Shown here: piece after piece, positions 58,220 to 64,000 of the stretch
How the letters are laid out: each line of letters starts with the position of its first letter
How positions within the stretch are numbered: the stretch's first letter is position 1
NCBI RefSeq assembly: GCF_009857445.1
Contig: NZ_WWCN01000003.1
Location: forward strand, 310,001-374,000
Length of the DNA: 64,000 bases
Source: Duganella flavida
GTDB lineage: Bacteria > Pseudomonadota > Gammaproteobacteria > Burkholderiales > Burkholderiaceae_D
Direction: 5' to 3'
Notes under the pieces: generated by a model
What the model saw: only the letters and a program-made list of their open reading frames with translations
Told to the model about the DNA's origin: nothing
Database searches by the model: none
Program-made: the position numbers and the translations under genes

Positions 58220-60937
58220 ATGAACAGGATGAGAACCGCGCCGACGCCTATTGCATCGGCAGTTTGTATGTTGTTAGCTTGCGGCGCCGCGCCAGCATGG
58301 GCGCAGGACGAGAACAAACCGATGGAACAAGTGGTGGTGACCGGCATCCGCGCCTCACTCGAACAGGCGCTGACCCGCAAGCGCAATAGCGACACGCTGG
58401 CCGAAGTGATATCGGCCGAAGACATTGGCAAAATGCCGGACAAGAACGTGGCCGACGCGGTGCAGCGCGTACCGGGCGTGAACATCTCCTCCTCGGCCGG
58501 CGGTGAAGGCGGCTTTGCCGAGAATGACCGCGTGAGCATCCGCGGCACCAGCTCCAGCCTGACGCAGACACTGGTCAACGGCCACTCGATCGGCACCGGC
58601 GACTGGTTCGTGCTGGACCAGGCAGGCGCGGTTGGGCGCAGCGTCAGCTACGCGCTGCTGCCGTCGGAAATCGTCAGCGCCGTGACGGTGCAGAAAAGCC
58701 AGCAGGCCGATATGGTTGAAGGCGGCGTGGCCGGCTCGGTCAACATCGAAACCCGCAAGCCGCTGGACTTCAAGAAGCAGTTCACTGCCGAAGCCACAGT
58801 ACAAGCCATCTACGCCGACCTGCCGCGCAAGACCGATCCGCAGATAAACGCCCTGTTCGCGTGGAAGAACGAAGCCAAAACCTTCGGCGCGCTGGTGCAG
58901 CTGTTCTCGGAAAAACGCCACGAGCGGCGCGACGGCCAGGAATTCTATGGCTACACGCCGATCGATGCAGAGAGCAATGCGGCCAAGGCGCATCCCGAAC
59001 TCGCAGGCATCCTGGCGCCGGCCGGCATCAGCGCCTCGCTGTTTGAGCAAGAGCGCAAGCGCACTGGCGGCGCGATCGACCTGCAGTTCAAGCCATCGCG
59101 CGACTTCAGTTTCGACATCAACGGTTTCAGCTCCTCGCTGGATGCAGCCAACTATAACCGCAGCTTCTACAACAACATCTCGGCCAATATCAACGCCACC
59201 GATCCGAATACTGGCGCTTCCGTTGGCGTGATTCCGTCTGCTTATGTGATCAAGAGCGGCACGCTGGTGTCGGCGACCATTCCAGCCTCGCAGTATCCGG
59301 CTATCAGCGCGACCAAGACTTATAACTCCTCGCTGTATTCGGCCTTCGGCGACCAGATTTATCGTCCTGGCTCGGCATCGTCATCGGCCTATCTGGATCT
59401 CGACAGCAGCTACCGCGTCAACGATGACTTGCGCATTACCGGCAGCGCAGGCTACACGCGCGGCACCGGCAAGACGCCCGCCGATATCGGTTACGAAGCC
59501 GGCCTGACTGGCGCGGGTTCCAGCTACAGCTTGAACGGCATGTCGCCAGCGACCATGTCCTTCCCCGGCGCCGACACCTCCAAGTTCACCAACTACGTCA
59601 CTGCTGCAGCCTGGGGCTCCAACGTCAAAACGCTGGACACTGAAAAATACGGCCAGCTCGATGGTGAACTGCGGCTTGACCGCGGCGTGATGGAGTCGGC
59701 CAAATTCGGCGTGCGCTACGCAGAGCACCATCGCAATGTGAGCCAGCCGGAGAACCGCAGCTGCGCGGCTTGCGACGGCACCACTTCGGCACCGCTGCCG
59801 CAATGGGACGGCTCCACCTATCCCGGTAACTTCGGCACCGGCATCAGCAGCGCGGCAGGCTTCCTGCGCGGCGTGTGGCAGATCAGCCCTGCTGCCATTG
59901 CCGCATGGGCGGCGAAGTACGACCTGACCGGCGGCCCGACCACCCGCAACTGGGCCGGTGAACTGGATGTGAAGGAAAAAACCAGCGCCGTCTACGGCAT
60001 GGTCAACCTGGCTGGCGATGGCTGGCGCGGCAACGTCGGCGTGCGCTATGTGCACACCAACCAGGCCACCATCACCAATATCCCGGGCGGCGCCAATCCG
60101 ATCGGCCAGGATAACGTCAACGGTGAATTCACGCCGACCCTGAACCAGCGCGGCTACAACGATTTCCTGCCTAGTGCGAACCTTAAGATCGACTTGTCGC
60201 CAACGCTGGTGGGCCGCGTCGCCGTTGCCAAGACCATGGCGCGTCCCGACTACAGCGCGATGGTTGGCGCGGTCACGCTGAACGACACCAACCTGACCGG
60301 CAGTAGCGGCAATCCTAACCTGAAGCCGGTCCGCTCAGTTAACTACGATGCGGCGCTGGAATGGTACTTCTCGCCAAAATCCCTGCTGTCGGCCGGCGTG
60401 TTTTATATGGACATGGCGTCGTACGTGACCTACGGTACGGCCAATCTCACCTACTACAACACCTCGTTCAAGCGCTTTGACAGCTACTCGATCTCGTCGC
60501 CAACCAATATCGGCGCGAAGAACAAGGGCGTGGAACTGGCGTGGCAACAGCATATCTGGGGCGGCTTTGGCGCACTGGCCAACTACACTTACACCGACGG
60601 CAAAGCCGACGATGGACTGGCGGTGGTGGGCAATTCCAAAAACACCTACAATGCCGAGGCTTATTATGAGGACGATAAACTGAGCGCGCGGCTGGCCTAT
60701 ACCTACCGTTCCAGCTTCTCTGGCGGCTTGTATAACAGCTTCCCGCAGGTGATGGCCGGCACCGGCAACCTGGCCGCATCGCTCAATTACAAAATCAACG
60801 ACAACCTGACGATTACCTTTGATGCGCTGAACCTCAACAACGCCGTGCTGCGCTACTACGGCATGAACAAGGACCAGCCTATCGCGTCGTATTCGAACGG
60901 CCGTCAATATTACCTGGGTCTGCGTGGCAAACTCTAA
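58220..60937 (+). CDS. TonB-dependent receptor, carbohydrate-type
   Basis: A 905-aa receptor with a signal peptide (...CGAAPAWA) and the N-terminal signature E-Q-V-V-V-T-G-I-R-A-S-L-E-Q-A-L, then V-I-S-A-E-D-I-G-K-M-P-D-K-N-V-A-D-A-V-Q-R-V-P-G-V-N-I. This is typical of the long receptors of Xanthomonas, Caulobacter and Oxalobacteraceae that import oligosaccharides. The barrel ends Y-Y-L-G-L-R-G-K-L. It overlaps the downstream DUF5009 gene by 14 nt, which ties it to those two membrane proteins. Confidence 0.88.
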   Translation: MNRMRTAPTPIASAVCMLLACGAAPAWAQDENKPMEQVVVTGIRASLEQALTRKRNSDTLAEVISAEDIGKMPDKNVADAVQRVPGVNISSSAGGEGGFAENDRVSIRGTSSSLTQTLVNGHSIGTGDWFVLDQAGAVGRSVSYALLPSEIVSAVTVQKSQQADMVEGGVAGSVNIETRKPLDFKKQFTAEATVQAIYADLPRKTDPQINALFAWKNEAKTFGALVQLFSEKRHERRDGQEFYGYTPIDAESNAAKAHPELAGILAPAGISASLFEQERKRTGGAIDLQFKPSRDFSFDINGFSSSLDAANYNRSFYNNISANINATDPNTGASVGVIPSAYVIKSGTLVSATIPASQYPAISATKTYNSSLYSAFGDQIYRPGSASSSAYLDLDSSYRVNDDLRITGSAGYTRGTGKTPADIGYEAGLTGAGSSYSLNGMSPATMSFPGADTSKFTNYVTAAAWGSNVKTLDTEKYGQLDGELRLDRGVMESAKFGVRYAEHHRNVSQPENRSCAACDGTTSAPLPQWDGSTYPGNFGTGISSAAGFLRGVWQISPAAIAAWAAKYDLTGGPTTRNWAGELDVKEKTSAVYGMVNLAGDGWRGNVGVRYVHTNQATITNIPGGANPIGQDNVNGEFTPTLNQRGYNDFLPSANLKIDLSPTLVGRVAVAKTMARPDYSAMVGAVTLNDTNLTGSSGNPNLKPVRSVNYDAALEWYFSPKSLLSAGVFYMDMASYVTYGTANLTYYNTSFKRFDSYSISSPTNIGAKNKGVELAWQQHIWGGFGALANYTYTDGKADDGLAVVGNSKNTYNAEAYYEDDKLSARLAYTYRSSFSGGLYNSFPQVMAGTGNLAASLNYKINDNLTITFDALNLNNAVLRYYGMNKDQPIASYSNGRQYYLGLRGKL

Positions 60938-62069
60938 ATCTCCTGCCACCACGCGCGTGCTGGCGATTGATGTCTTCCGGGGCATCACCATCGCCGTCAT
61001 GATCTTCGTGAACACGCTGGCCGGCGTGCGCGGCATGCCGGCCTGGATGGATCATGCGCCGGCCGACGCCGACGCCATGACCTTCCCGGATGTGGTGTTC
61101 CCGGCCTTCCTGTTCATCGTCGGCATGTCAATTCCGTTTGCGATGGCGCAGCGCGAGGCCGCAGCCGACCATGGCTGGCGGCTGTGGCGCCACGTGCTGG
61201 CACGCGTGGCTGGCTTGCTGGTGCTGGGGGTTTTTATGGTCAACGCCGAGGAAGGCTACAACGAGGCGGCGATGGGCATGTCCATCCATATGTGGTCGCT
61301 GTGCTTTTATACCTGCGCGATTGTGGTGTGGGCCGTGTATCGCTTTAAGCACGCGTGGATGCTGCGGGTGGCCGGATTGGCCGGTCTGCTGGTACTGGCG
61401 CTGGTGTTTCGCGGCGGCCCGGATGGCAGCCTGCGTTTCGCGCCGCAATGGTGGGGCATACTTGGACTGATAGGCTGGGCGTACCTGTACGGCGCCGTTA
61501 CATGGGGCCTGACAAGTGGACGCCTGCTACCACTCACCACCATCATGCTTGCCGGTACAGCGTGGTACTGCTTTGCCGGTACGGGAGCAGCACAGACGGA
61601 AAACGCCGTGCACGCATCGATCACACTATGCGGCATGCTAACCGCGCAGCTATTCTTCGCCGCCGGCCGCAAAGCCCCGTTCCAGCGCGCACTCCTACTG
61701 GCGGCGGGACTGGCGCTGCTGGCGTGGCTGCTGCGGCCCTACTTCCATATTTCGAAGATCTATGCCACGCCTAGCTGGGCCCTGTACAGTTCCGCCATCT
61801 GCGTGCTGCTGTTCGCCGCGCTGTTCTGGATGGTAGACTTGAAGCAGTACAGTGGCTGGACCGCATACTTCCGCCCCGCTGCAGCAAATCCGCTGCTGGT
61901 GTACATCGTCCCTTACATTGTCTACGCGGCGATGCAGTACCTGCACCTGTCCTTCCCGGCGGTGCTGGGCGCGGGCTGGCCGGGATTGCTATGGGCAATC
62001 GCGTACACGGCGTTCATCGTGGCGCTGGCCGTGGTGTTCAAGCGCCTGCACATCAAACTACAACTCTGA
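60924..62069 (+). CDS. DUF5009 / NagX-like multi-pass membrane protein (copy 1)
   Basis: A 381-aa membrane protein with about ten helices. The N-terminus matches the acyltransferase-like family of heparan-alpha-glucosaminide N-acetyltransferase: R-V-L-A-I-D-V-F-R-G-I-T-I-A-V-M-I-F-V-N and F-P-D-V-V-F-P-A-F-L-F-I-V-G-M-S-I-P. It starts with GTG inside the end of the receptor gene. NagX proteins of this family occur with GlcNAc or chitin uptake in other bacteria; transport or acylation of a sugar is possible, but the substrate is not known. Confidence 0.8.
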   Translation: MANSKSPATTRVLAIDVFRGITIAVMIFVNTLAGVRGMPAWMDHAPADADAMTFPDVVFPAFLFIVGMSIPFAMAQREAAADHGWRLWRHVLARVAGLLVLGVFMVNAEEGYNEAAMGMSIHMWSLCFYTCAIVVWAVYRFKHAWMLRVAGLAGLLVLALVFRGGPDGSLRFAPQWWGILGLIGWAYLYGAVTWGLTSGRLLPLTTIMLAGTAWYCFAGTGAAQTENAVHASITLCGMLTAQLFFAAGRKAPFQRALLLAAGLALLAWLLRPYFHISKIYATPSWALYSSAICVLLFAALFWMVDLKQYSGWTAYFRPAAANPLLVYIVPYIVYAAMQYLHLSFPAVLGAGWPGLLWAIAYTAFIVALAVVFKRLHIKLQL

Positions 62070-62074
62070 ATACT

Positions 62075-63139
62075 ATGCGCATCAACTCTATCGACGCCGT
62101 GCGCGGCCTAACTGTGGCCGCCATGCTGCTGGTGAACGACGCCGGCGACTGGTCGCACGTCTATCCGTGGCTGGAGCACGCGGAATGGCACGGCTGCACG
62201 CCGGCCGATTTCATTTTTCCGATTTTCATGCTGATCGTCGGCGTCTCGATCCAGCTAGCGCTGGGCCGCCAGCTGGACGCCGGCGCACCGGCGCAGCCGC
62301 TGGCGCGTGCCGTGCTGCTGCGCGGCGCGCGCATCATCCTGCTCGGTGTAGCCCTGAACGTCGTCGCGGCGTTGCTGCTGGAAGGTCGCGGCTTCCGCTT
62401 GCTGGGCGTCTTGCAGCGGATCGGCTTCTGCTTCGCCGTCGCTGGCTTGATGGCGGTCTACCTGCGTAATGCACGCGCACAGTGGGCGGTGTTGGGCGCC
62501 ATCCTGCTTGGCTACTGGGCGCTGCTGGCCGGCACCGGCATGGAGCCCGGCGCCAACCTAGCCGACCGCATTGATACCGCATTGTTGGGCCACTTCGCTT
62601 ATCAATATGATGCCGCCACGGGATTGGCGCACGATCCTGAAGGCATATTGAGCACCCTGCCTTCGCTGGCCACCGTCATTCTCGGCATGCGCGCCGGCGA
62701 CTGGGTACGCTCGCAGCGCATTGCCACGCTGGCCTACGCCGGCGCCGGCGCCATGCTGCTCGGCGGCGTTTGGGCCTCAACGTTAGCGCTACCTCTGAAC
62801 AAGCAGCTGTGGACTTCCTCCTTCGTGCTGTGGACTGGCGGCTTCGGCATGCTGGTGATGGCGCTGGCCTACCGCCTGATCGATGGCCAAGGCTGGCCAC
62901 CGCTGGGCCGCGCGATGGGTGTGAATGCGATTGCTGCCTACGCCGGTTCGTGGCTGGCCACCTGCCTGCTGTCGGCCAGTGGCGTGCTGGATCCGCTTTA
63001 CCACACCGTTTTCCGCGCCACGCTGGCGCCGGCCTTCGGCGCGGAGTTTGCGTCGATGGCGTTTGCAGCGGCCTTCACCGCCGTGTTCTGGCTAGCGATG
63101 GCCTACGCCTGGAAACGCGGCTGGCGCGTCACCATTTAA
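62075..63139 (+). CDS. DUF5009 / NagX-like multi-pass membrane protein (copy 2)
   Basis: A 354-aa protein of the same family as the preceding gene, 5 nt downstream. It shares R-I-N-S-I-D-A-V-R-G-L-T-V-A-A-M-L-L-V-N, W-H-G-C-T-P-A-D-F-I-F-P-I-F-M-L-I-V-G-V-S-I and R-A-x-I-I-L-L-G-V-A-L-N. The two copies differ widely elsewhere, so they are old duplicates and not a recent one. A tandem pair after one receptor suggests a two-subunit or two-step process. Confidence 0.8.
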   Translation: MRINSIDAVRGLTVAAMLLVNDAGDWSHVYPWLEHAEWHGCTPADFIFPIFMLIVGVSIQLALGRQLDAGAPAQPLARAVLLRGARIILLGVALNVVAALLLEGRGFRLLGVLQRIGFCFAVAGLMAVYLRNARAQWAVLGAILLGYWALLAGTGMEPGANLADRIDTALLGHFAYQYDAATGLAHDPEGILSTLPSLATVILGMRAGDWVRSQRIATLAYAGAGAMLLGGVWASTLALPLNKQLWTSSFVLWTGGFGMLVMALAYRLIDGQGWPPLGRAMGVNAIAAYAGSWLATCLLSASGVLDPLYHTVFRATLAPAFGAEFASMAFAAAFTAVFWLAMAYAWKRGWRVTI

Positions 63140-64000
63140 AAACGCCAGCGCAGCGAGACCGTGAGGCTGCGCTCCATTTGCAGCGCCGGTTCACCAATCA
63201 AGACGCGCGCCGAGCGCTCGCTGCGCACCAGCAGCGCTTCGGTCATCAGCGACAGGCTCTCGGCCAGCGGCCAATCGTATGCCAGCGCCACGCCGTAACC
63301 GACTTCGTTGTTTGGATCAGAAGGAATGTTATCGTGCTCGCTGGTGCTGAAGCGGTCGTAGCGCACCGCCGCCGTGCCGGGGCCGAGCGGATGACTGGCC
63401 AGCACAAACCACGACTGGAAATCCAGTCCCACGCCGTTACGCCCCATCATGGTATCGCCGCGCATCGACTGCATCGACACTTCCCACTGGCCTTGCGGAC
63501 GCCACACCGCGCTCACATGGTCAAAGCGCGTGCGCCAACCGTACTGGCCGTCCTTGACCACAGTGGGATCGGTGAGGTTATCGTAGTGCAGCGCCGCCAG
63601 TTCCAGCCCCGTGCCGAAATTCATATTCGCGCCGACGTAGTAGCCCAGCTTTCCATCCAGTTCGCGGAACGGATGGATGGTACGCGACTGCCGCAACAGG
63701 TAGCCGGACGGGTGCCGGTACACCGGCAGATCAGCCAATTCCACAGTATCGTTACGGCCGCCGATACGGTCGCTGATCGACCAGCCGCGCCACGACAACA
63801 GTGTACCGGTAGGGTCATTGCCAGTGTAGACGGCAGCCAGCACACCCACATCATACGGCGCACCACTGTACCGGCCCAGCCGGCGGGCGCTCCACTCCAC
63901 GCCGTTGGTGCGCAGCTCTTCGCCGATCCAGCTGTTGATGGCAGAACTGGAGATGGTATGTTTGGGCACCCAGCCCACGCTGTCGTAATCGATTTCCACG
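63136..64000 (-). CDS. outer-membrane protein, N-terminus beyond the window
   Basis: The last 287 residues of a gene that continues past 64,000. The sequence alternates polar and hydrophobic residues in strands and ends S-L-R-W-R-F with the terminal Phe of outer-membrane beta-barrels. No Cys and no plug motif are seen. It could be a porin-like or selective channel. The position, convergent with the DUF5009 pair (4-nt overlap), and the lack of domains prevent a more exact call. Confidence 0.6.
   Translation of the reverse strand, partial: VEIDYDSVGWVPKHTISSSAINSWIGEELRTNGVEWSARRLGRYSGAPYDVGVLAAVYTGNDPTGTLLSWRGWSISDRIGGRNDTVELADLPVYRHPSGYLLRQSRTIHPFRELDGKLGYYVGANMNFGTGLELAALHYDNLTDPTVVKDGQYGWRTRFDHVSAVWRPQGQWEVSMQSMRGDTMMGRNGVGLDFQSWFVLASHPLGPGTAAVRYDRFSTSEHDNIPSDPNNEVGYGVALAYDWPLAESLSLMTEALLVRSERSARVLIGEPALQMERSLTVSLRWRF

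Noticed and set aside
1..64000. tRNA or rRNA genes
   Set aside because: No cloverleaf with a TTCGANNC-type arm or conserved rRNA segment was noticed by eye. A covariance-model scan would be needed to exclude them firmly.

Overview
The window looks like a chromosome segment from a betaproteobacterium, most like the Oxalobacteraceae (Massilia / Duganella / Janthinobacterium type). The evidence is the high-GC right-hand part with many TonB-dependent receptors, a PEP-CTERM sorting signal, a MxKDx small protein, an NrsF-controlled sigma factor, and a pta-ackA-fabI group. No rRNA, tRNA or CRISPR array was recognised.

Left part, about 1-27,400: an accessory region with lower and more variable GC and many broken genes, closed on the right by a tyrosine recombinase (26,178-27,353). 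In order it holds: a GRDP/DUF1399-like protein ending in thirteen Cys-containing decapeptides, next to an aldo/keto reductase; a luciferase-like monooxygenase remnant; a small zinc-ribbon/HEAT-like protein; a TonB receptor; the bicarbonate-uptake pair dabB-dabA with a divergent LysR regulator; a LysR-controlled operon (Tat-exported alpha/beta hydrolase, quinone oxidoreductase, MFS exporter, DHFR-like reductase); an arsenic remnant (arsB tail, arsC, arsH, no arsR); two tiny exported Cys-rich proteins; a ModE-like regulator divergent from a TauE/SafE exporter with a good ModE-like palindrome between them; an RsbRD-PAS sensor fused in frame to YnfA; an EAL-HDOD protein; several small hypothetical genes; then a decayed stretch with a split exonuclease, a vertebrate-telomere-like GGGTTA tract, and Tn3-family transposon debris.

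Right part, about 27,400-64,000: dense, GC-rich, core-like DNA. It starts with a signalling operon in which a solute-binding protein sits between two hybrid kinases. It continues with rlhA (U32 peptidase family, 23S rRNA hydroxylation), a large lipoprotein di-haem oxidoreductase with two discoidin-like domains, an ECF sigma/NrsF pair opposite a cytochrome b / MsrP-like / MxKDx operon that carries a GTAACC-N16-CGAAT promoter, a xyloglucan operon (GH74-CBM2 plus an unusual PEP-CTERM::GH5 chimera), a DUF1080 protein, a CNB-domain flavoprotein, the pta-ackA-fabI-RRM group, a Fur-type siderophore locus (TonB receptor and PepSY reductase), a DUF2799 lipoprotein, an OmpR/QseC-type two-component system, and a TonB receptor followed by two DUF5009/NagX-like membrane proteins. 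The window ends inside an outer-membrane protein gene.

The best candidates for something undescribed are the Cys-Met-Asn repeat protein with its adjacent aldo/keto reductase (259-2,081), the exported Cys-rich peptide pair (17,632-18,089), and two in-frame chimeras (RsbRD-PAS::YnfA and PEP-CTERM::GH5). All functional calls are read by eye from motifs and context. No database search was run.
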